62,175 nucleotides of DNA from an uncultured Treponema sp. (GCA_937923945.1 CALDWC010000174.1:1-62175); one strand, 5' to 3'. Numbered from the stretch's first letter, positions 8,947 to 18,143 are shown. Notes: a model not told the origin generated them from the sequence alone. Program-made: numbers and translations.

Positions 8947-8989
8947 GCGGGTAAGTTTTGGCTTGCCCGCTCGCTTTTTTTGTTTTTTT
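8947..8989 (+). terminator. Terminator-like hairpin between pntAB and pntB
   Basis: GCGGGTAAG (8947-8955) pairs with CTTGCCCGC (8962-8970) around a 6-nt loop, with one G-U pair, and is followed by a T-rich run to about 8989. It lies inside the operon, so it should partly attenuate pntB or stabilise the upstream message. Confidence 0.75.
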
Positions 8990-9000
8990 AGGAAAAAACT

Positions 9001-10485
9001 ATGTTTCATTATATAATTTATTGTATTCTCAGTGTTTGCGTTTTGCTCGGGATTAAACTGATGAGCAATGTAAAAACCGCAGCAATGGGAAATATTATCA
9101 GTGCCGTGTCCGTGCTTCTGGCTATATCCTATTTGATGGCGACGCATGTTTCTTTGAATGGACGGCAAACCGCCGTACAAAATGGTTTTGTTTGGGGGGG
9201 ATTGGTAATAGGTTTGGTTATAGGACTTATTCTGACAATCAAGGTGAAAATGATTGAAATGCCTCAAACGGTCGCTCTCTTAAACGGACTCGGCGGTTTG
9301 GCATCTTTGGTTGCGTCCGCGTTGGCAATTCAGCATTTGGCGTCCCCGCACCACGTTTACACGGAAGCCTTGTTTCGATTTTCTGGATTTGCGGCAATGC
9401 TCGCTTTGGCAATCGGCGCAATTACGTTTACCGGCAGTTTAATCGCAGCCGGAAAACTTGCAAAACGTATTCCGCAAAAGCAGGTAATTCTGCCACTACA
9501 CCAGCCGATGATGGTAGTTCTGGGCCTGCTGATTATAGTCGGCATTATCGTCGCCGCGGTGTATACGCCTTTTGCGCAGCATGTCAACAGAACGCTTTTG
9601 GTTGGAACGGCGGTTTTGAGTTTAGGCTATGGCGTGTTGTTTGCTATCCGCGTTGGCGGAGCCGATATGCCGATTACGATTTCGCTTTTGAACTCGACAT
9701 CGGGCGTTGCGGCCTCCATTGCCGGTATGGCTATCGGAGATTTACTGCTGACGGCAATCGGCGGTATTGTAGGCGCTTCCGGTTTAATTTTAACCAGAAT
9801 TATGTGCCGCGCGATGAACCGAAAGCTTTCGTCCATTGTCTTTGCGAAAAAAGGCAGCGGAACAGGTCAAGCTGGAGCGGCTGAAACCGAAGCGGAAGCG
9901 GGTAGGGCTGCAGAGCAAACGGCAGCCGAAGCGGTACCGGTCGAACAAGCGGCACAATTGGAAGTAAAAAATGCCGATCCGAATGAAGTCGGTTCCTGGA
10001 TTTCCGCTGCGAAGGATATTATCATTATTCCGGGCTACGGCATGGCGTTATCTCAAGCGCAAAACCATATTAAAGAGCTAACTGAAAAGTTGGAAGCTGC
10101 CGGTAAAAAGGTACGTTTTGCCATTCACCCCGTTGCGGGGCGAATGCCGGGGCACATGAATGTGCTGTTAGCTGAAGTTGAAATTCCCTATGATAAGCTT
10201 TTTGAAATGGATGCAATTAACGATGATTTTGCAAATGCTGATTTGACCATTGTGATCGGGGCGAGCGATGTTATTAACCCGGCGGCGAGTACTTTGCCGG
10301 ATACGCCGATTTCCGGTATGCCGGTTTTAAAAGCAAATGAAGCGCCGCGTCTTATTATCTGCAACTTTGACTTAAAGCCCGGGTATGCAGGTGTTGCGAA
10401 TCCGTTGTATGAACCCAATGAAAACATTATGCTCTTTTTAGGGGATGCAAAAGATTCGCTTGCAAAAATTATTGCGAGCTTTTAA
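9001..10485 (+). CDS. pntB: NAD(P) transhydrogenase subunit beta
   Basis: 494 residues. About nine membrane helices (1-265) form the rest of the proton channel. The C-terminal dIII domain binds NADP(H): IIPGYGMALSQAQ (about 343) and FAIHPVAGRMPGHMNVLLAE, then VIGASDVINPAA and NFDLKPGYAGVANPLY, all standard PntB blocks. The linker between membrane part and dIII (about residues 285-325) is an alanine/glutamate-rich low-complexity stretch (GQAGAAETEAEAG onwards), longer than usual. RBS AGGAAAAA precedes the ATG. Confidence 0.93.
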   Translation: MFHYIIYCILSVCVLLGIKLMSNVKTAAMGNIISAVSVLLAISYLMATHVSLNGRQTAVQNGFVWGGLVIGLVIGLILTIKVKMIEMPQTVALLNGLGGLASLVASALAIQHLASPHHVYTEALFRFSGFAAMLALAIGAITFTGSLIAAGKLAKRIPQKQVILPLHQPMMVVLGLLIIVGIIVAAVYTPFAQHVNRTLLVGTAVLSLGYGVLFAIRVGGADMPITISLLNSTSGVAASIAGMAIGDLLLTAIGGIVGASGLILTRIMCRAMNRKLSSIVFAKKGSGTGQAGAAETEAEAGRAAEQTAAEAVPVEQAAQLEVKNADPNEVGSWISAAKDIIIIPGYGMALSQAQNHIKELTEKLEAAGKKVRFAIHPVAGRMPGHMNVLLAEVEIPYDKLFEMDAINDDFANADLTIVIGASDVINPAASTLPDTPISGMPVLKANEAPRLIICNFDLKPGYAGVANPLYEPNENIMLFLGDAKDSLAKIIASF

Positions 10486-10498
10486 CATCAAAGAAGTT

Positions 10499-10550
10499 CC
10501 CGGATTCAAGTTGTATCGGAGCCGGTACACTTGATTTCGGGGCGTTTTTT
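10499..10550 (+). terminator. Terminator of the pnt operon
   Basis: CCCGGATTCAAGTTGTA pairs imperfectly with TACACTTGATTTCGGGG around a 10-nt loop and is followed by CGTTTTTT (T-run 10545-10550). It starts 14 nt after the pntB stop. Confidence 0.65.
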
Positions 10551-10617
10551 CCATCGGTCGATTGGGATTTCTTTCATAAAATGAAGAATAAAGCGGCACG
10601 GTAATTATTGCAGAGCC

Positions 10618-10655
10618 TTGACAAAGTGTAAAAAATAACTATGCTAATTTTACAC
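10618..10655 (+). promoter_or_regulatory. Promoter with operator-like palindrome, second GH3 gene
   Basis: TTGACA (10618-10623), 16-bp spacer, TATGCT (10640-10645). The inverted repeat GTGTAAAA (10626-10633) / TTTTACAC (10648-10655) encloses the -10 box, a layout typical of a repressor operator. The ATG at 10661 has no ribosome binding site and a predicted leader of about 8 nt. Confidence 0.55.
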
Positions 10656-10660
10656 ACGCC

Positions 10661-11944
10661 ATGAAAAAAAAATTATGTTTTGTTTTATTGTCGTTCTGTT
10701 TTGTATTTTGCGGCTTTTCAACCTGCGTAAAAGCTCCCATTTCGGAACAAGCCTGCGAAACACAGCCCGCACAGTTCTCTCAAAAAGAGATTTTACAAAA
10801 ACGGGCAGTCGAAATTGCCGCGTCGATGAGCCTTACCGAAAAAATATATCAGCTTTTAGTGCTTTCCGTTTCCGGTAATTCGCTCAAAACGGTTCGAGCG
10901 GGAAAATTTCGTTTTGCACCCGGCGGGGTAATTTTGTTTAAATTTAATTTTGCTGATACAGCGGAAACGGTTTATGATTTTATTACCGCGTATGAAAAAA
11001 ATTTTGAGGCAAATACGAAAAAAAACGCTCCCGTTTATGCGATGTACATACCGCCTTTTTTTGCGACCGACAATGAAGGCGGAGCGGTATTTCGAACTTC
11101 GCGGGTTACCTCGCATCTTCCTTTTGCAAATGATATAACAAAAAATTTTTCTCCGCTTGATGCACAAAAACTTTTCACGTTGCAATCGCATCAAATGGCG
11201 GCTCTCCGTCTTTCGATGAATCTTGCACCGATTTGTGAGACGGGGGATTTCACAACGGCAGTGATGGGAAAGCGGCTTTTCAGTGATGATACCGACTCCG
11301 TTGCCGACTATACAACACGATTTATCAATGCGCACAAAGCGGACGGAATTGCCTGTGTTGTCAAGCATTTTCCCGGAAGCGGAAATGCCGACACACACCG
11401 CAGTGTTTCAAAAATTACCGGCTCATATAACGATGTGGTAACGGCGTGTGAAAGTTTCCGCGCTCCGCTCCGTGCGGCGCAAGCGGTAATGCTGTCGCAC
11501 ACGATTGTTGAATGTTTTGATGATAAACCTTTTTGTCTTTCGCCTGCGGGAATTGATTTTTTAAAAACCGAGTTTCGGTATGACGGTATTGTAATGAGTG
11601 ATGACATCATTATGAAAGCGCTTCGCCCCTATGCGGAAAATTACTCGGATCTGGCGTATCACCTGATCAGTGCCGGTTGCGATATGATTTTGTATTCCGC
11701 GAATGATTTTCCGATGCTCGTTGACGGGCTGCTTGCAAGAGCACAAACGGATGAGGCTTTTTCCAACAGGATAACGGAAGCGGTTACGACCGTTCTCAGA
11801 GTAAAACTGGAAAACGGTTTAATGGATGAAAACGGTGAAACGCGGACGGAAGAAAGTTTTAATAAAAATTATTTTGATGCGGAATATTTTTATGACGCAA
11901 AAGAAAAAGCGAACCGTTTGCTTCGTGAAAAAAATCTTCATTAA
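10661..11944 (+). CDS. GH3-family protein, probable lipoprotein
   Basis: 427 residues with a signal segment (MKKKLCFVLLSFCFVFCGFS) containing cysteines near a possible lipobox (FSTC). The body is a GH3 TIM barrel: ATDNEGGAVFRTSR, then VKHFPGSGNADTHRS, then IVMSDDIIMKAL with the expected nucleophile Asp. The second block departs from KHFPGHGDT...DSH: the first His is Ser, although a D-T-H remains. It is thus a divergent paralogue of the GH3 protein at 4045 and may differ in substrate. It precedes the rRNA methyltransferase gene by 38 nt. Own promoter with a palindrome. Confidence 0.75.
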   Translation: MKKKLCFVLLSFCFVFCGFSTCVKAPISEQACETQPAQFSQKEILQKRAVEIAASMSLTEKIYQLLVLSVSGNSLKTVRAGKFRFAPGGVILFKFNFADTAETVYDFITAYEKNFEANTKKNAPVYAMYIPPFFATDNEGGAVFRTSRVTSHLPFANDITKNFSPLDAQKLFTLQSHQMAALRLSMNLAPICETGDFTTAVMGKRLFSDDTDSVADYTTRFINAHKADGIACVVKHFPGSGNADTHRSVSKITGSYNDVVTACESFRAPLRAAQAVMLSHTIVECFDDKPFCLSPAGIDFLKTEFRYDGIVMSDDIIMKALRPYAENYSDLAYHLISAGCDMILYSANDFPMLVDGLLARAQTDEAFSNRITEAVTTVLRVKLENGLMDENGETRTEESFNKNYFDAEYFYDAKEKANRLLREKNLH

Positions 11945-11982
11945 AATTCAACGACAAAAAGAGAGTTTTTTAAAAACGTGCT

Positions 11983-12843
11983 ATGAAACATAAAAAAGAG
12001 CAAAGTTCACGGATAAAACTTGTCGGTTCGGATGGGTTTGAAACCTACTATAAAAAGATATTCGACGAGCGGTGGGAGACATTAAAAATGGCTCTTTTAG
12101 CGCCGGTGAACCATTTTGAATTTTCGGAGCACCTGCGTAAAAGTTATTTTTTGGATAAAGCGAGTTTTTTTGCTGCGTCGGCGATGCCGCCGCTTACTGA
12201 AGGGGTGTGCTTGGATATGTGTGCAGCTCCCGGCGGAAAAAGTTTGGTTCTCGCTTCGCTCGTGCTGCACGGTTCGGCAACGCTTCAAGCGAATGAACTT
12301 TCCGCCGCTCGCCGAGCACGACTGCGCACCGTACTGCAGGAGCATTTGCCGCAAGAAAAGTTAGCGCACGTTACCGTAACCGGTTATGACGGCAGTACTA
12401 TGTGTAAAAAAAAGCAAAATTTTTATGACCGTATTTTACTGGATGCGCCCTGTTCTTCGGAGCGGCATGTACTGGGTGACGAAAAGTATTTAACCCAATG
12501 GACTGAAGCGCGGATAAGAAATCTTGCACGGCGGCAGTGGGCGCTTTTATCTTCGGCTTTTTTGATGCTGAAACCCGGCGGTTTTTTGTTGTATGCAACC
12601 TGTGCTTTGTCGGAAGCGGAAAATGATTGTGTAATCGATAAACTCCTTGCAAAATATCAGCACGCGATGTGTGTTTCACCGATTCCGATTGAAACTGCCG
12701 CCGGCGATACCGGGCAGCGGTTTGAAACGCCAAGCCGCACGCGGCACGGTTTTATCTTTTTGCCGGATACGAGCGGGTACGGACCGCTTTATTTTTGCTT
12801 GGTAAAAAAAGAGGAGCATGCCGCATCAAACGAAGAAAACTAA
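11983..12843 (+). CDS. RsmB/NOP2/Sun-family RNA m5C methyltransferase
   Basis: SAM-dependent methyltransferase that makes 5-methylcytosine in rRNA or tRNA. 286 residues: SAM motif I is LDMCAAPGGKSLVLAS, motif IV is LLDAPCSSERHVLGD with one catalytic Cys, motif VI is LLYATCALSEAENDCV with the other Cys. It lacks the N-terminal NusB-like domain of RsmB and the PUA-like tail of RsmF, so the target base is unclear. The stop is 4 bp from the end of the convergent nnr gene. Confidence 0.85.
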   Translation: MKHKKEQSSRIKLVGSDGFETYYKKIFDERWETLKMALLAPVNHFEFSEHLRKSYFLDKASFFAASAMPPLTEGVCLDMCAAPGGKSLVLASLVLHGSATLQANELSAARRARLRTVLQEHLPQEKLAHVTVTGYDGSTMCKKKQNFYDRILLDAPCSSERHVLGDEKYLTQWTEARIRNLARRQWALLSSAFLMLKPGGFLLYATCALSEAENDCVIDKLLAKYQHAMCVSPIPIETAAGDTGQRFETPSRTRHGFIFLPDTSGYGPLYFCLVKKEEHAASNEEN

Positions 12844-12847
12844 CTTT

Positions 12848-14302
12848 TTACGGAAACGTTTTTTCGAGCGTACTCAACGCTTGAATGAGGTCGGTTGCGG
12901 TAGAAGCGTAGCTCGGAAGTGTGCGGCTTGCATATCCGTGGGCAAGCGTTGCCGTGATGGCGGCTTTTTCGCCGGTATAGCCTTGCGCTAAAAGGGCGGT
13001 GAGCATTCCGGAAAGTACATCGCCTGAACCTGCTTTTGAAAGCGCGGGTGTTCCGGCAGCTGCCAAAAATATTTTTTCGTGATGAGCAATGACGGTAACG
13101 GCGCCTTTTAAAACAAGTACGATATGCGGAAAATACCGGGAAAAAATTTTTGCAAGTTCAATCTTTTTTTCTTGGATTTCGCCGACCGTCAATGTTTTAT
13201 AATCGTGAAGCTCCGTACGTTCAGACGTACAAAGATTTTGTACAAGCTGTAAAAATTCTTTGAGGTGCGGCGTTAAAATGCAGCCGTCCAAATCCGAAAG
13301 ATGTCGTGCGAGCGATTTTGTTTTTAACGCATCCGCGTCAAATACAATATTTGCCCTTTTCTTTTCGGTTAAAAATTTTTCAACGATCGCTTCCGTATCA
13401 CTTCCTAAACCGGGACCGATACAATAAGCCGAATACTCTGCATTGATTTCAGAGTGATACATCAAGTCGGGCGGAATCAATGCCGGCTTCGTGCCGCATA
13501 CGGTAACCAACCCCGCGCCGAAGTGTAAACACGCCGAAGCTGCAAGGATAGCGGCTCCTTCTTTTTCACCGCAGAATATTGCCGCATGACCGAACAAGCC
13601 TTTGTGCGTATTCTTTTGGGTACGCACCGGAAGTTGCATATCGCGCTTAGTGAGTAGCCATGCATCGGCTTTTTCGCTCGGGGCGTATTGCTCTGACGGA
13701 AGCCCAAGACTGACGGGCTTTATTTTTCCGACAAAGTCTTGTGCAGCATCCGAAAAAAACGCCGCTTTGAGTGCACCCGCAGAAAGTGTCATATCCGCTT
13801 TTACGGCAACCGGCACCGGCTGCCCGTTTCGGTTCAGCCCGCTCGGAATATCGCAGGCGATTTTATACGCATCAAGTTTATTCATTGCATTGATAACCGA
13901 TACTGCATTTTCACGAAGCCTACCGGTAATACCGGTTCCCAAAAATGCGTCAACGAGTATATCGCAGTCGGAAATAACCGTATCCGCGAGAATATGCAAT
14001 TTGCGTAACCGTTCGGTTTGCAATATGCACAGTGCCGATTTCGGTTCGGCAGCTTGAATCACTTTTACGGACGCTGCATCGTATATCATGCGTGCGAGTG
14101 CTAAGCCGTCCGCCCCGTTATCGCCTGAACCGCACACGATTTGAATAACCGGCTTTTTGTGTTTGAACCGCTTTTTTAAAAATAAGAGAATTGCTTCACA
14201 CATTCCGCGTGCCGCATTTTCCATTAAAACTTCATTTTGCATTCGGTATTTTTCACCGCAAGCGGCATCAAATTCTTTTAAACTAAAAAAAACGGGTTTC
14301 AT
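12848..14302 (-). CDS. nnrDE: Bifunctional NAD(P)HX epimerase/dehydratase
   Basis: Repairs damaged hydrated NADH and NADPH. 484 residues in two domains. The N-terminal YjeF_N epimerase (about 1-215) shows CGSGDNGADGLALARM and DAFLGTGITGRLRE. The C-terminal ADP-dependent dehydratase (about 230-484) has a ribokinase-like fold: GHAAIFCGEKEGAAILAA, ILTPHLKEF and KAGSGDVLSGMLTALLAQG. In most relatives the ADP loop reads GTGDVLAG and the TPHPGE motif has proline, so both are slightly divergent. RBS AAGGAT upstream of the ATG. Runs alone, convergent with the methyltransferase gene. Confidence 0.9.
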   Translation of the reverse strand: MKPVFFSLKEFDAACGEKYRMQNEVLMENAARGMCEAILLFLKKRFKHKKPVIQIVCGSGDNGADGLALARMIYDAASVKVIQAAEPKSALCILQTERLRKLHILADTVISDCDILVDAFLGTGITGRLRENAVSVINAMNKLDAYKIACDIPSGLNRNGQPVPVAVKADMTLSAGALKAAFFSDAAQDFVGKIKPVSLGLPSEQYAPSEKADAWLLTKRDMQLPVRTQKNTHKGLFGHAAIFCGEKEGAAILAASACLHFGAGLVTVCGTKPALIPPDLMYHSEINAEYSAYCIGPGLGSDTEAIVEKFLTEKKRANIVFDADALKTKSLARHLSDLDGCILTPHLKEFLQLVQNLCTSERTELHDYKTLTVGEIQEKKIELAKIFSRYFPHIVLVLKGAVTVIAHHEKIFLAAAGTPALSKAGSGDVLSGMLTALLAQGYTGEKAAITATLAHGYASRTLPSYASTATDLIQALSTLEKTFP

Positions 14303-14401
14303 TCGTTTATCCTTGTTGCTTGTTTTACATTAGATTACTCTATTATAAAACTTTTTTAAATTTTTAAAAGTGTACAAATGATGCTGCTTTTTTGTAGCGC
14401 G

Positions 14402-14430
14402 TTGAAAAATAAAAAAAATAATCGTATAAT
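14402..14430 (+). promoter_or_regulatory. moxR promoter, predicted leaderless
   Basis: Near-consensus TTGAAA (14402-14407), 17-bp spacer, TATAAT (14425-14430), then 7 nt to the ATG at 14438. No Shine-Dalgarno sequence between. Confidence 0.7.
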
Positions 14431-14437
14431 TACAATT

Positions 14438-15433
14438 ATGGATTTACAGGATTTTCAGAAGACAGTACAAACAATTTTAAGTAAAATGTCCGAAAAAATT
14501 ATCGGTCAAAGCGAACTTTGCCGTTTTATTTTAATGGCGTACATTGCCGAAGGACATGTTCTTTTGGAAGGCGTGCCGGGACTTGCAAAAACGCTCACGG
14601 TGAAAACGTTCGCGGAATTAACCGGTCTTGCATTTAAGCGTATTCAGTTTACACCCGACCTTTTACCGGCTGATATTATCGGAACGCTCATTTTTCAGCA
14701 AGGTGACGGAACGTTTACCGTACGAAAAGGTCCCATTTTTTCAAACATCATTTTAGCCGATGAAATAAACCGCGCTCCGGCAAAAGTGCAGTCAGCATTG
14801 TTGGAAGCGATGGCGGAAGGGCAAGTTACTATCGGTGAAACATCCTATAAACTGCCGCAGCCTTTTTTTGTTCTTGCGACGCAAAATCCGATTGAACAGG
14901 ACGGAACGTATCCGCTGCCGGAAGCGGAGCTTGACCGATTCATAATGAAACTTTCCGTTCCGTATCCGACTCATGCAGACGAAATTGCGATTGTACAAAC
15001 ACACACAACAACCGGAAAAAACTGCAATGATGTTACGCCGGCTGATTCCGTGTGTACGTTTGCTGAACTTGATTTATTGCGAAAATTTTGTTCTCAAGTT
15101 TCCATTGACGAAAGTTTAACGCATTACCTCGTGTCGGTCGTGGCAGCAACCCGTCCTGCAGCGACGGAACTCACGGAACAGGATTTTTTTAAAGGTTCAT
15201 ATTTAAGTTATATTACGATCGGTGCATCGCCCCGTGCGAGCATTGCAATGCAAACATGTGCAAAAATAGAGGCTGCATTTTCGGGGCGCAGTTATGTTAT
15301 TCCCGATGATATAAAAAAAGTCGCTTATCCGATTTTGCGACATCGGTTAAAACTTTCATACGAAGCAATCGCTGAAAATATTTCCGCCGACAATATTATC
15401 GAAAAAATATTATCGCTGATTGCTGTTCCATAA
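14438..15433 (+). CDS. MoxR-type AAA+ ATPase
   Basis: Chaperone-like ATPase of 331 residues. Visible: Walker A variant LLEGVPGLAKTLTVKTFA, Walker B ILADEINRAPAKVQSALLEAM, sensor 1 FVLATQNPIEQDGTYPLPEAE with LDRFIMKL, sensor 2 GASPRASIAM, all diagnostic for MoxR. I start at MDLQDFQK because the promoter ends 7 nt before it; the frame stays open 20 codons further up. MoxR genes normally head a MoxR-DUF58-VWA-TPR (Bat) operon. Here the next thing is a mobile repeat that begins directly at the stop codon, then carbamate kinase, so the usual partners are missing from this site. Confidence 0.88.
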   Translation: MDLQDFQKTVQTILSKMSEKIIGQSELCRFILMAYIAEGHVLLEGVPGLAKTLTVKTFAELTGLAFKRIQFTPDLLPADIIGTLIFQQGDGTFTVRKGPIFSNIILADEINRAPAKVQSALLEAMAEGQVTIGETSYKLPQPFFVLATQNPIEQDGTYPLPEAELDRFIMKLSVPYPTHADEIAIVQTHTTTGKNCNDVTPADSVCTFAELDLLRKFCSQVSIDESLTHYLVSVVAATRPAATELTEQDFFKGSYLSYITIGASPRASIAMQTCAKIEAAFSGRSYVIPDDIKKVAYPILRHRLKLSYEAIAENISADNIIEKILSLIAVP

Positions 15434-15608
15434 GGAAATGCTGATTAAAGGCTTGACGGTCGTTTACCGGCGTTTCCCAATTATTTCTCAATGTTCAGCA
15501 TAAGTGGCTCTGAACATTTGCGAAACAACGATTTTAAAGGTGGGCACTGAAAAGAAGTCTCTAAAAAACATTAGTTTTTAATTTTCGATTGAATTAATCA
15601 GTGCCTCC
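15434..15608 (-). repeat. MITE-like element copy 2 (175 bp)
   Basis: Reverse orientation: begins GGAAATGCTGATTAA and ends GAATTAATCAGTGCCTCC. It has the long left hairpin and lacks the AAGCAAAG block. Starts at the nucleotide after the moxR stop. Flanks ATAA and AAAA match in three of four positions. Confidence 0.8.
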
Positions 15609-15708
15609 AAAAGTTTTAAATAAAACCTTGCCGTTTGAGAATAGATTTTTTTTTGAAAATATGATATATTGCCTTTCCTTTTATTAGTGAGATAAAAAGA
15701 GGATTTTT

Positions 15709-16641
15709 ATGGGTAAAAAAATTGTAATTGCATTGGGTGGCAATGCACTCGGTTCTAATTTGGAAGAACAGCGGATCGCCGTAAAAACGACGGCAAAGGT
15801 GATTGCCGATTTGGTTGCTGACGGAAATGATGTGGTGGTAACCCACGGAAACGGTCCGCAAGTTGGAATGATTCAGTTGGCAATGGAAGCCTATCACAAA
15901 CTGGATGCAAAAACTTCAACACCGGAGTTGTCTGTTTCGGTTGCAATGAGTCAGGCATACATCGGCTCGGATTTACAGCGGGCTATTGCAGCGGAACTTG
16001 CCGCGCTACATATCCAAAAGACGGTCAGTACCGTGATAACGCACGTAGTCGTGGATAAAGCGGACAGTGCATTTGAGCATCCGACTAAACCGATTGGAAG
16101 TTTTTTAACAAAAGAAGAAGCCGATGCCCTTATGGCAAACGGCGAAGCGGTGACCGAAGATGCGGGACGCGGCTACCGCAAAGTCGTCGCATCACCGAAA
16201 CCGATGCGGATTGCCGAGTTGCAAGTAATTCAATCGCTTTTTTTAGCGGGGCAGGTGGTTATTGCTTGCGGTGGCGGCGGTATTCCGGTTATTGAAGAAA
16301 ACGGGATGCTCATCGGTGTTCCTGCTGTTATTGATAAAGACTTTGCCAGTGCAAAACTTGCGTCCGATTTAAAAGCCGATTGTCTGATTATTTTAACGGC
16401 AGTTGAAAAAGTTGCCGTCAACTTTAATAAACCGAATCAGCAATGGCTTTCCGAGCTGAGCATTGCCGAAGCAAAAAAATTGATTAAAGAAAATCAGTTT
16501 GCAAAAGGGTCGATGTTGCCGAAAGTTGAAGCTGCAATTCAGTTTGCGGAACACAACAAAAAAGGTTTTGCATTGATTACGCTTTTGGAAAAAGCACAGG
16601 AAGGCATCCTGGGCAGAACGGGAACCGTCATCCGAGCATAA
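15709..16641 (+). CDS. arcC: Carbamate kinase
   Basis: Transfers phosphate from carbamoyl phosphate to ADP, making ATP as the last step of arginine deiminase fermentation. 310 residues with the amino acid kinase family signature: ALGGNALGSNLEEQ, VVTHGNGPQVGM, AGRGYRKVVASPKP (usual GRGxRRVVPSP), VIACGGGGIPVIEE and VIDKDFASAKLASDLKAD. RBS GAGGA 7 nt before the ATG. Other arc genes are not adjacent. Ends in a hairpin derived from the mobile repeat. Confidence 0.95.
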   Translation: MGKKIVIALGGNALGSNLEEQRIAVKTTAKVIADLVADGNDVVVTHGNGPQVGMIQLAMEAYHKLDAKTSTPELSVSVAMSQAYIGSDLQRAIAAELAALHIQKTVSTVITHVVVDKADSAFEHPTKPIGSFLTKEEADALMANGEAVTEDAGRGYRKVVASPKPMRIAELQVIQSLFLAGQVVIACGGGGIPVIEENGMLIGVPAVIDKDFASAKLASDLKADCLIILTAVEKVAVNFNKPNQQWLSELSIAEAKKLIKENQFAKGSMLPKVEAAIQFAEHNKKGFALITLLEKAQEGILGRTGTVIRA

Positions 16642-16663
16642 TGCAAGAAAACGTCGACAATAA

Positions 16664-16706
16664 AGAAACGCTGTGAAATGGCGCTAAGCTTGTTATCAGC
16701 GTTTCT
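16664..16706 (+). repeat. Right-end hairpin of the MITE, acting between convergent genes
   Basis: AGAAACGCTG (16664-16673) pairs with CAGCGTTTCT (16697-16706). The loop sequence (GGCGCTAAGC) resembles the right hairpin loop of the full element. It sits 22 nt after the arcC stop and 16 nt before the end of the opposing nuclease gene, so it may serve both as terminator. Confidence 0.55.
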
Positions 16707-16721
16707 TCGTTATATTATCTT

Positions 16722-18131
16722 TTACAATTCAAATTTATCGTTGTATTTTACAATGCTGACATCGCGGAAGTCGTTTTCCGCTAAATAGGAGCGAAACGCT
16801 TTTTGCGCTTTGTCTTCACCGTGTACCATAAAAATTTGTTTTAAGTTGCTGTTATCGTTTTTTTTCAGCCATGCCGTTAACTCCTGATAGTCGCCGTGCG
16901 CACTGAATGCATTGATTTGCAATATTTCCGCATTGACCGCAAACGTGTTGCCGAAAATTTTAACGCTTTTTTCGCGGTTTTGTAAACGACGACCGAGTGT
17001 GTTTTCCGCCATAAAGCCGACCAGCATAATAATCGTTGATTTATTTTCAATATTGTTTGCCAAGTGGTGCGTGATTCGTCCGAATTCGCACATACCGTCC
17101 GCACTGATAATCACCATCGGACCTGAAGCACTGTTCAATTTTTTTGACTCATTCACGCTGGTGATAAAATTCAGAGAGTTAAACCCGAACGGATTTTGAT
17201 GGTGTTTAATAAACGCTTCGTGCGTTTCCTCGTCGTAGCATTCCGGGTGTATTTGAAAAATACTGGTTGCGTTTACCGCCATCGGCGAGTCTACGTAAAT
17301 CGGCACTTCGCGGATTTTTTTCATATCAAGCAATTGGTGAAAATGATATACGATTTCCTGCGTGCGTTCGACTGCAAATGCCGGAATAATAATTTTGCCG
17401 CCGGTTTTGCAAATTTCATTAGTTGCTTTTGCCAGCGCTTCCAGTGCGTTATCTTTCGTTTCGTGCAAACGGTCGCCGTAGGTACTTTCCAGCACGAGGT
17501 AATCCACTGCCGGTAAATTTTCAGGGTCTCGGATAATCGCTTTATCGTTGCGTCCGACATCACCGGTGAATGCGATTTTAACTTGTTTGCCGGAATTATC
17601 CTTCGCTGTGACGAGCGCCATTGCCGAGCCTAAAATGTGTCCCGCATCGTAAAACTCGAGCATAACGCCGTCTCCGATAAAAATTTGCCGGTGGTACGAT
17701 ACGGTAACGAATTGGTTTATGGTTTCAACAACGTCCGATTCATCAAAAAGCGGTTGCCAGGTAAACTGTTTTCCCTGCTTTGCCGCCTGTTTTTGCAAAT
17801 ACTCTCTATCGCGGGCTTGAATATGCGCCGAATCCATGAGTACTAAGTTTGCTAAATCTCGCGTTGCCGGCGTCGCATAAATATTGCCGGTATAGCCGTT
17901 TTTATACAACAGCGGCAACAATCCGCAATGATCGTAATGTCCGTGTGTGAGCACTACGGCTTCCAGCTGTTCAATTGGAATATTAAAATCTCTGTTTTTT
18001 TTATCGGCTTCCGCCCTTTTTCCTTGAAATGCACCGCAGTCAAATAAATATGCCCGCCCATCAACTTCCAAAATATGCTTGGAACCGGTAACTTCTTGGG
18101 CTGCCCCCAATGAGTAAAAAGAAATAGCCAT
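16722..18131 (-). CDS. Metallo-beta-lactamase/beta-CASP nuclease
   Basis: RNA-processing exonuclease/endonuclease of the CPSF73-like (YSH1/TTHA0252) family. 469 residues: zinc ligands in LTHGHYDHCGLLPLLY, IAFTGDVGRND and AFSAHGDYQELTAW; beta-CASP motifs A (SPMAV), B (SADGMCEFGRITHHL) and C (FMVHGEDKAQ). Family length is about 430-470. I start at MAISFYSLG (18131), since a perfect TATAAT box lies 6 nt before that ATG; an in-frame ATG five codons upstream lies inside the promoter. Monocistronic and convergent with arcC. Confidence 0.88.
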   Translation of the reverse strand: MAISFYSLGAAQEVTGSKHILEVDGRAYLFDCGAFQGKRAEADKKNRDFNIPIEQLEAVVLTHGHYDHCGLLPLLYKNGYTGNIYATPATRDLANLVLMDSAHIQARDREYLQKQAAKQGKQFTWQPLFDESDVVETINQFVTVSYHRQIFIGDGVMLEFYDAGHILGSAMALVTAKDNSGKQVKIAFTGDVGRNDKAIIRDPENLPAVDYLVLESTYGDRLHETKDNALEALAKATNEICKTGGKIIIPAFAVERTQEIVYHFHQLLDMKKIREVPIYVDSPMAVNATSIFQIHPECYDEETHEAFIKHHQNPFGFNSLNFITSVNESKKLNSASGPMVIISADGMCEFGRITHHLANNIENKSTIIMLVGFMAENTLGRRLQNREKSVKIFGNTFAVNAEILQINAFSAHGDYQELTAWLKKNDNSNLKQIFMVHGEDKAQKAFRSYLAENDFRDVSIVKYNDKFEL

Positions 18132-18137
18132 ACCAAT

Positions 18138-18143
18138 ATTATA
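18138..18143 (-). promoter_or_regulatory. -10 box of the beta-CASP nuclease gene, predicted leaderless
   Basis: Perfect TATAAT 6 nt before the chosen ATG at 18131, no ribosome binding site. No good -35 hexamer is visible at the normal distance. Confidence 0.45.
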
